The translations under genes and the position numbers were made by a program. A stretch of DNA of 64,000 bases from Raphanus sativus (Eukaryota; Streptophyta; Magnoliopsida; Brassicales; Brassicaceae), in NCBI RefSeq assembly GCF_000801105.2, contig NC_079512.1, forward strand, positions 25,437,848-25,501,847. Direction: 5' to 3'. Positions 1-12,468 of the stretch are shown piece by piece (the first letter of the stretch is position 1; every line of letters starts with the position of its first letter). Under the pieces are notes generated by a model that saw only the letters and a program-made list of their open reading frames with translations, did no database searches and was not told where the DNA came from.

Positions 1-750
1 AATTTTTAAAAAAATTTCTTTAGAGAGAGAGATGATGAATGGCAACAGTGTTAGAGAATAAAACAGTGTAACTGGTCAATTAGTGAGTAAGAAGAATCAA
101 GAGGCAGAGAATGAGATATAAATTACAAAAAAAGAGAAAAAGAAATTCATCACACTATACTGTAATTTAAAATAGTATGGAACATATGACGTATGATCTG
201 GAGATAGGGATTATGAAGAAAATTAGACCAGTTTACAAATATATGTCAGTTTTACAACATTTAAAACATGTCATATACAAAAAAAAATATATTTTTAATA
301 AGTATATAACAAACTCAAATTATAAAATTTTAAACTTGTAAAGTGAATTAAAAAAGAGAGGTGAAAATGAGAAAGGGTAATATGGTAAATAATGCATAAA
401 TATCATAGCCTAATTGCTCTTATGGTTAAAGACTTGGTTTAAATCCTACTATGTATATGCATCCAAATTTCCCAATCTTCAACAACAACAATGATATATT
501 TAAGAGACCAACATTTGTATTTATCATTTTACAATCGATAAAAATTGTAATGTTGCAAAATGTTAAAACCATTCAATGGATAAACATTAATATAAATAAA
601 TATTCTGCGCGGCTTATCATCTAGTGACTATGCAAGTAAGTGTGTATGTATTGTGAAATCGCAAGTGAAACTAGATGAAATCGTTAGGTGTAAGAATAAA
701 AGGAGTTCTTAGCAAAATACTATATTTTGTTTTGAGTTTCTGATCATCTA
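1..750. other. AT-rich intergenic DNA
   Basis: No reading frame of useful length and no recognisable gene. The stretch is AT-rich with short homopolymers. A GC-rich patch near 606-630 followed by CTAGT resembles a degenerate Helitron 3' end, but no matching 5' end was found. Confidence 0.6.
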
Positions 751-1394
751 TCTATCTTATTAAAACAGAAACATTGTGTTGGACCTAACATTTATTTTGT
801 AAATTTTTAAATTAAATACATCTTTATACTTTATAGTTAAACCTACACTAAATCACTAATATTTCTTTCTTTATACTACTATCCATATTTCCAAACAATA
901 TACTTATTTTTTATACTACTATCAATGTTTTCAAACAATATATTTTATATACTATTATCAATGTTTCCAAACAATACAATTATTAATCTTAGTTATTTTA
1001 TATCCATCATTTTCTCTTTAAAATTTTGTAGAAACCTCATAATTTCATAAATTACAAAATAATGAACTTTAAAATTTTGATTATAAGATTACAAATTATG
1101 AAACTATTACAATTTAAATCAAATTAGATTACATATCGGTCATCCATCAGTTCAATCGGTTAGTCTCGGATTTTAGTGATTTTTAATATGAATATTTTAA
1201 AAACTTAAATTGAATTGTTGGATCTCTGGATTAACCGGTATAATCACAATCGGGTTGAATTTAAAAATACTGATTTAATTGCAAAAATATTTTAAATACA
1301 TACTCTTTAAAAGTTATCAAAATATTTGTTAAATTATTAGTGAATTTTTCATCGTAAAATATTCCGCGCTTCCAAAGCGCGGATTAAGATCTAG
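751..1394 (+). mobile_element. Non-autonomous Helitron-like element
   Basis: The left end reads TCTATCTTATTAAAAC, a typical plant Helitron 5' start, with host A at 750. The right end has a short hairpin (CCGCGCTT, loop CCA, AAGCGCGG at 1364-1382), then a short AT stretch and CTAG at 1391-1394, with host T at 1395. A terminal hairpin followed by CTRR and A/T flanks is the Helitron hallmark. The body is about 640 bp, AT-rich and has no Rep/helicase frame, so the element would depend on an autonomous partner. The 5' boundary is less certain than the 3' one. Confidence 0.72.
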
Positions 1395-2325
1395 TTGTGT
1401 AAATAAATGTTAACAAATCTTGAAGATCGCCTTGTATAGGTAGGTAGTAAAGATTAGAGATTATATATATAATTCCTGGTGCAGAGATGTTTTTCCTCTT
1501 ACTACCTCTCGTGTTGATGACTTTACCAATTTTGATGTACTTACCACTCGAGTTCTTTTGGTCCTAACCTTCTTCCACAGAAAATGAATTCACGTGTTCT
1601 ATTCTTAGAAAAAAATAAATAAACTAAAAGCAAAGAGACAAATCTTTCTCAAGTTGAGCCACTTGAAAACAAAGATCTGGTACAATGTACAACACACCAT
1701 AATGTTTGATTTGATTTGGCATAAAAACTATATTTCTAATATTACAAAAATAGAACAATAACAGAATTAAGAACAAGTGAGATAGACCAGAAAGATAACC
1801 GTTGAACTAAGAGTATGACTAACTTATTTATAACTGATGGTAAAAACATTTAAAATCACGAAGTGTTTGATTTGCGTTCAATATCTTGTTGTTCTTGATC
1901 ATCGCATTACCTATAAGGACCCGATTTGAATGGGGACTAAAGAATACCACATGATCCTAATTCTAAAAAAAAAACCACATGATCCTGTTAAATACAGCTC
2001 AGATATTGCATAGCTCTATACATCCATTCATCAATACACAAGCTAAGATCAAAAAATAAAATAGTTATCAATTCACTATAAAAGGCCCTAATCCGTCAAA
2101 GAAAATATGGATAACACACAAAATGAATGTGATATATGTATAGGTAACACACACACATAATATTAATAAAGCTGTAAAACATGTTTTTTTTTTGAAACCT
2201 TTTTAACTGTAAAACATGTTCAAACACAGAACAAAAGTTCTTATAAGTAAACCAAGAGAGAAATTTAGTTTCTTGAGTTTCTTACCGAAGATCCAGACTT
2301 CATTCTATAGCTTTAGGTATTGTGT
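1395..2325. other. Intergenic DNA downstream of MIR172b
   Basis: No gene recognised. Because the miRNA gene is on the minus strand, this is its 3' side and may include the 3' part of the primary transcript. A short A-rich direct repeat around the phrase CCACATGATCCT occurs near 1946-1987. Confidence 0.5.
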
Positions 2326-2340
2326 AGCCGTCGGTTGTTG

Positions 2341-2361
2341 ATGCAGCATCATCAAGATTCT
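2341..2361 (-). ncRNA. miR172b: mature miR172
   Basis: The reverse complement of these 21 bases is the canonical plant miR172 guide, beginning AGAATCTTGATG and ending CTGCAT. It lies on the 3' arm of the minus-strand hairpin, the expected side for this family. Confidence 0.96.
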
Positions 2362-2411
2362 CATATACATATCAAAACCCTAATTGAAAACTAGGAGACT
2401 TTTTAATTCCA

Positions 2412-2432
2412 TGTGAATCTTGATGGTGCTGC
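2412..2432 (-). ncRNA. miR172b*: miR172b star strand
   Basis: This is the 5'-arm partner on the minus strand (starts GCAGCACCATCAAG). It pairs with the guide with a few mismatches, including a C opposite the guide's A that gives the b-type star. Confidence 0.9.
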
Positions 2433-2449
2433 GCCTACAAAAGACGGCT

Positions 2450-3884
2450 GATGAGCTTTCTTCAACGGATCCGCCAAGAACTTATATCAGATTTACACAC
2501 ACACACACACACAAAACACACTCAAAGAAATCGGTCGAGTATATATTATTGTCTAAATTAATGGAACCGAAAGGAATTTGATTGACTAATCAAAAATAAT
2601 AATCGCAAACTAGTTGAAAATGATCTACTAATTTTTCGATATCTCTTCAATTCGAGAAAGAATTAAAAAATGAAGAAAAGCAGCCGGAGATGAGGAATAT
2701 AGATATAGATATAGATATACAGCGAGAGGATACATCCAAGGGCTGACGTGTCTACGCGTAATTGGTTCGTTTCATCATAAGAAAGTATATGGAATATTCT
2801 GTTTTTCGACCGTAAAACATTTTTAAAAATAATTTTTGATGCCAAACCAAACAGAAATAGGGAAACAACGGAGCTAAAAGTAATTGCGTGAAAAGTCAAT
2901 GCATTTGTGGTGAAAGTCTATTGTGGTCAAGTATGTTCTTGTATCATGATTTGGTTAATGATTTGGTTAATGAAAGTAGTTGTTGAGTTAAAAAAAAAAA
3001 AAAAAGTAATTGCGTGAAAAAAGCGATGATCCAGAAAGAAAAAGCATATTTAGATCGAAGATACAATAACTACTAGTAACCAATACTGACTGGTTAGTTA
3101 GTTTTCTGATCTGTGGATCCAAACTCTCAGACACAACGAACTAATCTTGTAAATTTTAACCATAAATGCTTATCTAATTTTAACATTATTTATTTATGAG
3201 ACAAGAGTACGTATATACATATATTCACAGGTGCGTCTATAAGCATAATTTTTTTTTTTTGTAAACTAATCTATAAGCATAATTAAGATGAGAAAGAGAG
3301 GGAGTGAGAGGGGCAAGTAAAGTAGAGGCTTGTAGTGAGGTATTTAAAGAGACAGAATAGCTAGATCAATCAAACCGAACTACATTGTATGGTATTTTGT
3401 TGGTATGGTTCATTGTCTCTAAACCGAGCCCTACCGATCCTTGATACTACCAAATATCAAACTATAAGCAAGTTGAAAAAATATATTAAAAAATGTAAAA
3501 AAAATATAAAAATAAAAGTTGAAAAAATATAAAAATAAAAATAAAATAAAAAGTTGAAAAAATATATATACACATTGTATACATAATTTGTGTATATACA
3601 TTAGTAGTTTGAAGATACATTTTCTTAATAAAAATTAGTAACACCACGTTTGTAATTTTTTTTTTTTTGAAAAAGTACCACGTTAGTAATTTCTATTGTT
3701 TATCCCTGGTATAATAATTTAGTACAGTTGGTAATTTTGTAATCCGTGATTTGTATGTTTTACATACAGTGGAAAACATCATATTGTCACGTACGTAGTT
3801 TTCACACTTCCTTGTTCACATTTGATCCGAGTAAGTGAATGATATATCAACTAATCTAACAAAAATATCTTTGAATACATATAT
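2450..3884. other. Intergenic DNA: MIR172b upstream side and simple repeats
   Basis: No gene recognised. It contains an AC dinucleotide run near 2496-2514, a GATATA-type run near 2697-2718 and an A-tract near 2991-3005. The first few hundred bases should hold the MIR172b promoter; I could not fix a TATA box with confidence. Confidence 0.5.
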
Positions 3885-3887
3885 ATA

Positions 3888-3904
3888 CACTACAACAAAT
3901 ATGG
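3888..3904 (+). repeat. CACTA left terminal inverted repeat
   Basis: CACTACAACAAATATGG; its first 15 bases are identical to the inverted right end at 12451-12465. Confidence 0.93.
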
Positions 3905-4591
3905 CTTTTTATAGCATACAGATAGCGCTATTATATGGTATCCATAGCGGTTTTATAAATGCTATAAAAACGACCGCTATAATAGAGTCTCTATATACGA
4001 TAGCGTTTTAGGAGGACGCTATCGTAGACAAGCCTATAATAGCATTTAGCTCTCGCTGTGTTACGGTTATTTATTTCACGCTATTTGTGCTATAGGAAAT
4101 TATATAACAGCTGTATTTTTGTGCTTTATTAAAACTATTAATAGCTATAATTTCGTGTTGTTGTAAATTTTGTAATAACTTTCTTATGTTGCTATATATT
4201 TTTGAAAAATAGCTATATTTTTTAGCCATCAATTACGTTGTAGTAGCTTTACATTGGTGCTACTTGATGATGTGTTGCAGCAGTGGTATTGAGTTACGTA
4301 TATATGATTTATAGCTTTTTTTTTGTGATATCAAGTGAATGTATCATGACTTATTTTATATGCTATTTCGCCCAATAAAATAGCATCTACATATACAATA
4401 AATGGTTCACTATAAATACACAAAATGCTCAAAAAGAAATAAACAAAGTCTGAAATTTAAATTCTCCATAATAGAAATACCATGTCATAATTAAGTTCAA
4501 AAGTAAGAACACAAGTGTCATTGCACTAACTACCATAAGTTCATAAGTTTTAAAGCAATGAAAGTACAAGACCATACGTTCTTATTCATCC

Positions 4592-7465
4592 TCACACGAT
4601 GACAACCTTGTCTTCAGGCCATGCTATAGTGGTACCAATAGCATCCTCCATACACTCGATTGCAGAGGTAGGCCTCCAAATCATGGCATCGTCCACCTTG
4701 ACTACATCAACCCACACACGAACAGCATTTTTTCCCAAAGGAACAGAATGCACTAACTGTTCTGGGTTGTTCGAGGACCAGCGTCCTTCTGCAACAACAA
4801 CTTTCTGACCGGTAATGTCGAGGAGTTTGCACTTCTGACCTTCTTTCACAATCTGTGTATGAGAATAATGTCCATTAGTATAAGACATAGGAAATCATTA
4901 CCAACTTTATTAGATATATCAACACAAATGAGACTACTACTTACCTTCCGAGAGCTTGAAGGAATTTGTGCCACTGGTTTTGAAATCTTAGCAGGAGCCG
5001 GAGGAGTGTGTAGTTCTGAGTGCCTAAGAGGAGATGCTGTAGCTGGTGACTCAGTGTTTAAATTGTCGAATAAAACTATGCTGACAGGCCAGGCTACATA
5101 CGACTTCAAACAATGACCAAGGTTTGAGTGTTTTTCTGTTGGCCTCCAAAGAAAAGTCTGAGGTAACGTCACCGCATCTACATATACTTTCACAGCATTT
5201 GGTCCAAGAGGAAAGCCATCCACCAAGGCTTTGGGATCACGACTCTCCCAACGACCTTCAGCAACTGCTTCTTCATCCTGTGTTAACCAATGTAGAAGTT
5301 TGCACTTGTTGTTCTCTACTGTCTCAGGGCTCTGTCAAACCAATAAATTCAACATTGGAAATACATTACTAGATTTTAGAAAACAGAAACTTAATTAGAC
5401 ACCAAACTGAGATGAGGACTGAAAACCTTACTTTATCTGATATGTCATCTGGATCGATCTCCTCCTCAAGAACAAGAAGAGAATCTTGAGGCCACGCAAC
5501 TGTTTCTCCTACAGCGTGACCAATAGTGTAAATTTTTGGCGCCGGTCTCCAAAGAAATGCATCTACTTCAATAGCCGTCTCAACTACCACCTTAACTGAA
5601 TTAGGGCCCAATGGCACATTGTTAACAAACTCCATTTCATCAGAAGACAGAAAACGACCCTCGGCTACTTTGCATTCCTTGTCACACCAATCATATAGGA
5701 TACACTTAGGCTGCGGTGTCCTATTAGTCGTCACACTCTACAAAGATTAATCAAGACAACAGTTACATTCCGTTCAAGCTAGTTGAGCATGAATAATATT
5801 TGCACTAGTACTTACTCTTGGTGCTGAATTCTCATCCTCTTCCGAGTCTGGCCTCTGTAATTAGGGAAAAAATAAGATTACCATTTTTAAAGAAAAAAAG
5901 AATCACATGAGAGTTGCTCTGAAACACTTACTCGACTATTCATTTTACCAAGAGCCTCTTGCAATTCTTGGACCTGCTGCTTCAACTGATTTTGTGTCTA
6001 TTGCATTTCAGTCACATACTTGTTCTTCACTTCGAAAAAGCCAGTTTGCTCACACTCATTCCTCTACCCATAGCCCTCAATCGTCCAGGATTGTCAGGTC
6101 CCAAGATCTGAGTAAGAGTATCTTGTTTTGGGTTTGATGATGATGATCCATGATGCTCAGACCGAATAAACTCATTAGCCTTTTCCTGTCACATGTTCAA
6201 AATTTTTAGTGAGATTTTTAACTCTAATTTTAAACATGACAAACGAATAAGAGAACAACATAATAATTACTATTTTATCAGCAGCATCTGTGTTCACTGC
6301 AGTGCCATCCTTTTTAGTTCGTGACTTCACCCACACATTCAGTCTCGTCACTTCAGCAGGAACAGAGCTCTCTTTTTTCTGCATAATGATTCAGGAACAA
6401 AAACAATTTCAAAAAAAATTGCAACAAATACACAAATCAGGCTCGACCATAGTTACAATATATATACTTACTAAATCTTCTGCCAATCTAACCATTCCTT
6501 TACGGCTACATGTGTGAGGAATCTGCTTACGCCTTCTTTCCTTGTACGACTCCCTAACAGCCTATATAAAAGTGTTAGAAACAGATGTAAGATAATATAA
6601 CTAATTAAAATGTCATACCTTGAACTCTTTACTAGTCTTCTCTTTCACAAACTTCCTCCACTCTGCAAGCTGAATATTATCTGGCCTCAACTTCAAACGC
6701 TCTGTGTGATTTTCAGCATTCAGAATCTGATTAACCAAGCGTGATTTAGAGGCCCTCCATATGCATCCCATCTGTTTCATAACAGCAGCTTTCTCGTACT
6801 CTCCATCCAGTTCAAAACGTAACTACAAGAACAATAAAAGTTGTAAGGCAGTTTTCAAAAAATTAGTTATAGTGTCAACAGAATCAAATTACCTGAACAG
6901 ACTTCCATAGAACGGTTTTCCGGTCCTCGCCTATTTTTCTCCAATCATCTATCACCACAGGAACATGTTCCCTAACCAAGGGACCTAAGTACGAAGAGAG
7001 CTTAACTGATCCTTCTCCACAGGGTTCTCCAAATTCTGTGAAATCCACCATGATCCGTGCATTAGAATCTCTCGCAATATCTTTCATCTTCGTTGGTCCT
7101 CGTCGTTTTTTTGTCTTTGGCTGAACAGTATCAGTACCCTCATCAGTAGACTTACCACCCTCGTCATGAGCCTTTGCAGTTTCAGATTCTTTCTCTGGTT
7201 CTGCTTCTCCACCATCTATCTGTGTGTCTTCAGGCTGCGATTCCTGCTGTGTTTCATGAGGATCTGATTCCTCATGTGTGTCTCGACTCTGCATTTCCTG
7301 CTGTGTGTCCTGAGGCTGCACTTCCTGCTGTGTGTCTTCCGGCTGTGATTCTGACATCTGCTTCTCATGCTGCGTTTCCTTAGTGTATATGGTGCCGATA
7401 AATTCAGGCACTTCATCTGGTACAATCATCTTCCTTTTCTTTGATCCCCTTTTTCCTTTACCCAT
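4592..7465 (-). pseudogene. TNPA-like CACTA accessory protein with three DUF8039-type repeats; two lesions
   Basis: This is the second gene of the CACTA element, likely a DNA-binding helper of transposition. Exons by eye: 7465-6893 (basic start GKGKRGSKKRKM, then a long Q/E/D/T-rich low-complexity stretch), 6822-6619 (plant Ptta/En/Spm transposase_24-like, with MGCIWRASKSRLVNQ), 6561-6472, 6378-6271 and an exon from about 6187. The 3' half encodes three related copies of one domain, each with AEGR, the VPLG/FPLG-N-V motif, a WRP core and a closing AWP, near 5,680-5,450, 5,330-5,090 and 4,840-4,595. These look like DUF8039. Lesions: the fifth exon has five Ts at 6035-6039 where the family frame needs six, then an in-frame TAG at 5998-6000 where CAG is expected. 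Unless splicing removes them, the protein ends before its repeat domains. Confidence 0.75.
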
Positions 7466-7651
7466 GGCTTTCCTACAATCAAACTCAAGGGAAACTCAAA
7501 ACCAACTCAACACTATATGCAAACACAAATAAAAAGTAGGTAATCAGTGAAAACAAACATAAAATGTAATGCAAAACCCAAAAAAAAATGTAATGCATTG
7601 GAAAGTAACCAACTAAAATGTAATGCAAAACCCAAAAAAAAATCAATGAAA

Positions 7652-10600
7652 TCAAACGTATATTCCTTCACAATCATCTCTGACATTCTCAGCCTCATCT
7701 GATATGTCTTCAAGACACATATCTATATCCGAAGGCAGTGGTCCTACATCTGCATGTCCATCTTCAGGTTTCTCATCACTGTATCTTCTACATGGACCCT
7801 TCATAACTACATACCAACTCGATTCATCTGTGTCCCTTGAGTAAAATATTTGTCTCGCTTGAGATGCTAAAATGAATGGATCCTTTGCAAAGGATATGTG
7901 GCTGTGATTAAAATTAACCAGCGTAAAGCCATCCTCCACTTTCACACCGTTACCTTTAACTGCCCACTCACACTTGAATATTGGGACGTAGAAGGCATTG
8001 TAGTCTAGTAATATAATATCAACTACTCTCCCATAGTAGGATACAACGTCGACCACCTGAGCTGTGTCCCTTGCACTAGATCTACACATTGCTGTTGCCT
8101 CATAGTAAACACCACTATTCTGACTTAGCCTATGCACCACATTTGTGTGAAATCGTAACCCATTCACAATGTATCCTGTGTAAGATCTGGCTATACTACG
8201 AGGACCATAAGCCAGCCACTTCAGAGTGTCTTCCTCATCAGGTGAATCAATAGATATCTAAAATTTATTCCATAAAAAAAATGTCAGCTACACAACATGG
8301 TATAAAATCAAATAAAAACATATATAGTACTAGCAGACCTGTTGCTTTAGCCACACTGCAAATTTTTCAGTGTGCATACGCCATAAATAAGTTGCATCCC
8401 TTTGACATCTACCATTTGAGTCTTGTAGATGTTGTAAATGAGCACTTGCATATGGAAAAATCAAACCTCAAAACTGGAATCTTATAAAAGTCACAATCAA
8501 ACCTATTATAAGTACTAAGAGAAACTTACTCAACATATGGATCCACCATGGCCGTGTTCTGTATTACAGCAAGATGAGCTATTTTTAACTCGGCATCCGA
8601 AAACTGGAATGAGCGGGCGGCTGATATAGGACGACCTTCGAGGATGGACTGACTCTCATACTCAGTGTTTCTGTCCTCTTTTTCTTGTACATTTGTTGAA
8701 GTAGTCAAGAAAGCCGAGCAGAACTTCATGCACTCATCTGCAAGATAAGACTCAGCTATACACCCCTCTGGTCTTGCTGTGTTTCTGACATAGTCTTTCA
8801 AGACTTTCATATACCTGATTTAAAAGAACATAGAATTTAATTAGTAAGTCCATTTTGACGATTAATTTTTTTCTTTTCAGTGGAGAACATACCTTTCAAA
8901 TGGGTACATCCATCGGAAATTGACCGGACCACCAAGTCGAGCTTCTCTGCCTAGATGCACACACAAGTGAACCATGATGTCGAAGAAACTGGGTGGCCAA
9001 AATCTTTCAAAAATGCAGAGAGTCTCCACGATTTCGGATTCCATTTGCTGGAGTTGTTCCATATCGATTACTCGGTGGCATAGAAGGTTGAAGAAATCGC
9101 ATAAGCGGAGAATGGCTACCCTAGGACCCTTAGGTAGTAAGCCCCTGATTGCTACTGGCAGCTGTTGTTGCATTAGGACGTGGTAATCATGAGATTTGAG
9201 TCCCATCACCTTACACTCCTCTAATGATACACAACTAGATATATTAGCACAGTAGCCATCAGGACCTTTAAAATCATAGAACCGCTTACAGAAGATGTGT
9301 TTCTCTGACTTTGATAAAGACCAGGGAGCTGGTGGAAGTAATGTCCTTTTACCCTGAGCTTTTGGATGCAAATCCTTCCTGATACCAAGACTTTCAAGAT
9401 CCTTTCTAGCCTTTAGACAATCCTTTGAATTGCCACAATGTAACAATGTCGCAATCAAGCTTGCAGCCACATTCCTCTCCACATGCATAACGTCTAGGTT
9501 ATGCCGAACAGGGAGCTCATTCTCATGACAAAGTAAATAGAGAAAAATATCAGAACAACTCTTACAGACTTAAACATTAAGTAAATCATAATTTTAAACA
9601 TACCTCCCAATAAGGCAATGAAAAAAAAATGGAACGTTTTTTCCATCTAGACAATTCCTCTTCGTCTTTATCTCCGACATCTTCATCCTCATCAGATCCA
9701 CTTAGTTCCTCCTCGTTATCAGATGGTATGTCAACTCGAGTAGCCCTCTTTTTCCCAGCCTGTTTTCTATTACCAAAAACATTCTTGTAATTTCTCAACA
9801 CAAATGAGACATTCCTGCCTGTGAGTAGCCTTCCCTTCGTCCCATGTTCTGTTTTCCCATCAAACCAAGCCTTCTTTCCTCTAAAACTATGCAAGGGAGG
9901 CAAACTTTTGCGGTGGCCCATAAATACAAACTTCCTACTATTCTTCAGCCACAAACTATCTGTGTGCTTCCCGCATATAGGACAACCCATCTTACCCTTC
10001 ACTTTACAACCAGCAAGATTCCCATAAGCCGGGAAATCACTGATAGTCCAAAGTAGCATTGCCTTAAGGGTAAAGGTAGCCTTACTAACTGCATCGTATG
10101 TTGGCTCGCCTATTGACCACAAATGTTTTAAATCTTCAATCAAGGGCTCTAAGTAAACATCTATACTATTACCCGGTTGATATGGTCCTGGAATCAGCAG
10201 ACTGAGCATTATGTTCTCCTCCTTCATACATAGGTCAGGAGCCATGTTGTAATTCACCAGTAACACAGGCCAGCAACTGTATCGGCTGCTCTTCATACTA
10301 AAGGGATTAAACCCATCTGTTGAAAGCCCAAGTCGCAAATTCCTCTCCTCCGCTGCAAACGACGGATACTTGTCATTCATTGACTGCCAAGTAACAGAGT
10401 CTACTGGATGGCGCAGCTTCCCATCTATGCTCTTGTTATTGAAATGCCATCGTAAATCCATTGCAAGTTTCTCCGATCTGAACATCCTTTTCAGACGAGG
10501 TATCACTGGAAAATATCTCAAAACCTTCTGTGGAACACCCTTCTTGATTTCACCAGTATGCATGTTCGTCTTCCATCTAGACGCTTTACATGTTGGACAA

Positions 10601-11367
10601 CTCTCAGCCGTCTTCAGCTTCTTTCTAAATAAGCAGCAGTCGTTAACACAAGCATGAATCTTTTGATATCCCATATCAAAAGTTTTCAAGAACTTCTTGA
10701 CATCATAAGTTGATGTGTGCAGCACATTGTCTTCAGGTAACATATTTGGCAATGTTTGCAGCAAGTCATCAAAGCTCTTGTCTGACCACCCATTCTGAGA
10801 CTTAATCCTAAACAATGAAACTACAGCTGATAGCTTGCTATGACTCGAACACGTCGGATACAAGGGGGTTTCAGCCTCTGCAAGTTTTGCTAAAAACTCA
10901 TCTTCTTTCCTGTCCTCACCCTCAACTGACTCACGTAACTGTGACCCCCGGTTAGCTAAATCCTCATCTAGACAGTTTGCAGCTTCATATAAACTAAGAA
11001 TCTCAGCATTCCAGCATCTATCTTTAACATCCCCTAAATCAACAGAGCTACCATCTCCATGGTGAAACCAATCCGACCGTACCTTGTAAGCATCATCCAT
11101 TCCATTTATAACCAAATGAGAGACAACCTCCTCACTTGTATGGCGATACAGATTACGACATCGGGCGCATGGACATACTATCTTCCCATTAACTCCTAAC
11201 TTATCAGTAACACCATTGACAAAAGCTCGGGCAGCTCTCTCGTATGCAGAATCAACTCTTAAGTTCTTGAAAAAAAAAAGTTATAACGAGAATTTGTGAA
11301 ATCTATAAGCTGAACACTTAAACAAATGTACATACCTACTTAAATACACCCACGACTTGTCCAACAT
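7652..11367 (-). CDS. TNP2-like CACTA transposase, six exons, open
   Basis: This is the catalytic transposase of the CACTA element, acting in the nucleus on the CACTA ends. Exons by eye: 11367-11336, 11257-9604, 9521-8893, 8814-8530, 8444-8339 and 8257-7652. They total 3,312 nt, giving 1,103 residues with no internal stop. The start MLDKSWVYL is the usual opening of the transposase-associated domain, whose CPCARCRN cysteine cluster follows. The TNP2 core spans roughly residues 180-440, with ESCPTCKASRW, STDGFNPF, IDVYLEPL and SDFPAYGNL. The HNLDVMHVE motif opens exon 3. A DUF4218-like region (HDYHVLMQQQLPVAIRGLLP) covers about 660-800 and a DUF4216-like region (VSYYGRVVDIILLDY) lies near 960-1010. 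Length and domain order match intact family members. Transcription is untested and epigenetic silencing is likely. Confidence 0.88.
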
Positions 11368-11759
11368 TAGTAAGACCCTTGCCACAGTTCAAACAAGTGT
11401 ACATGGTTCAAGCAACAATGAGAATATAAATTTTGCTTCAACGTGTAAACCGCAAACGACAAGACAAATGTCTACAAAAGTATACAAACGATTAGAAAAT
11501 GTGAATAAGTGATCGATGTGTCTAACCTCGACAGAATATAGAAGACGCAAGCTTGTGAAGTCACGAACCCGCACCTGCAAAACAAAAAAAAAAGAACTGA
11601 TCGATTAATGGAAACAAATATGAACCGAGAATCTAACTAATCACAACTTGAATCAATCCAATCTAACACCTATCTACTTTCACAACTTCATTCAATAAAA
11701 TCTAAGACCTATATACTTTCACAACTTCGATCAATCCAAGTTAAGACCTCACTCTTAGA

Positions 11760-12195
11760 TTAGAATCTCGGATTTGAAATTGGAGATGATGATGGCTGAA
11801 TCCAATTGTAGACTATGTCCTCTTGATCGACGAGATTACGGATGGTGAGCGATGAGAAATCAAGTCGGAGATGGTGAAGAGATGTTGTGCAGAGGGAGGG
11901 TTGGTGAGCGATGAGATATCGAGGCGGAGATGGTGGAGAGAGGTTGTGGAGAGGAAGGTTTGGTGAGCGATGGAGTCGTAGATGGAGGAGAGAGGATGTG
12001 GAGAGGAAGGGAAGATGGAGAAAACGCGGCGGAGATGGTGGAGAGATGATGTGGAGAGGAAGGGTTGGTGACTGATGTAGTCGGAGATGGTGGAGAGAGG
12101 ATGTGGAGAGGAAGGGAAGACGGTGAAAGGAGTCGGAGATGGTGGAGCTCGATGGAGGTGGAGAAGAAAGGGAAGACGGAGAGAACGAGGTAAAT
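11760..12195 (-). repeat. GA-rich minisatellite upstream of the transposase
   Basis: About six imperfect units of roughly 50-60 bp sharing CGGAGATGGTGGAGAGAG and GTGGAGAGGAAGG. They lie between the transposase 5' end and the right CACTA end, in the probable promoter or 5' leader. The strand bias (purine-rich on plus) is strong. Confidence 0.8.
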
Positions 12196-12447
12196 CTGAT
12201 CCCTTTCTATTATTTTTTTTTTAATGCTATGAAAAGGTTATGTTCTTAAAACATACCGCCTAAATCCATTTTTTTCACTAAATGTTGGCGCTAATCCTAA
12301 AAACTTGGGTGATTAGTGTTTTTTTATTTTATTTTAACTGTTTTCTCGGCATAGCATTAGTAAAATGCTATAACTTTGCTAGCCAGACTTACAAATACTT
12401 TTCCATAGCAGTTAGGAAAATTGTGCTATCTTAATCTGCTATCAATA

Positions 12448-12465
12448 CCTATATTTGTTGTAGTG
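12448..12465 (-). repeat. CACTA right terminal inverted repeat
   Basis: The reverse complement reads CACTACAACAAATATAGG, followed on the plus strand by the ATA target duplication at 12466-12468. Confidence 0.93.
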
Positions 12466-12468
12466 ATA

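Larger units (their letters stand above)
2326..2449 (-). ncRNA. MIR172B: miR172b precursor hairpin
   Basis: This minus-strand foldback yields miR172, which represses AP2-type transcription factors and so controls phase change, flowering time and floral identity. On the minus strand the 5' arm carries the miR172b* form (GCAGCACCATCAAG...), the loop contains CCCTAATT/AATTAGGG-like sequence, and the 3' arm carries the exact canonical mature sequence at 2341-2361. The stem is closed at its base by AGCCGTC (2326-2332) pairing with GACGGCT (2443-2449). The star strand with ACCATC, rather than ATCATC, marks the b-type locus rather than a/c/d/e. Location next to an RZ-1C remnant and SPH, C2H2 and NAC genes matches the Arabidopsis MIR172b neighbourhood. 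Primary transcript ends and promoter are not defined here. Confidence 0.95.
3888..12465 (-). mobile_element. Full-length CACTA (En/Spm) transposon
   Basis: The ends are inverted copies beginning CACTACAACAAATAT (3888-3902, and 12451-12465 on the minus strand). They are flanked by the 3-bp duplication ATA at 3885-3887 and 12466-12468. CACTA ends plus a 3-bp duplication define the superfamily. Both genes lie on the minus strand: a TNP2-like transposase first, then a TNPA-like gene. The subterminal zones (about 3,900-4,400 and 12,200-12,450) carry many TATAGC/GCTATA hexamers in both orientations, as expected for TNPA-type binding sites. At 8,578 bp it has autonomous-element size. The TNP2 frame is open, but the second gene has two lesions, so independent mobility is doubtful. 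Confidence 0.95.

Noticed and set aside
2663..2899. Minus-strand 78-codon frame with an IYIYIYIY run
   Set aside because: It is the translation of a GATATA simple repeat next to MIR172b and has no codon or domain support.
10370..10657. Plus-strand reading frames over the CACTA element (for example 9821-10056 and 10370-10657)
   Set aside because: They mirror the minus-strand TNP2 coding exon and show no domain.
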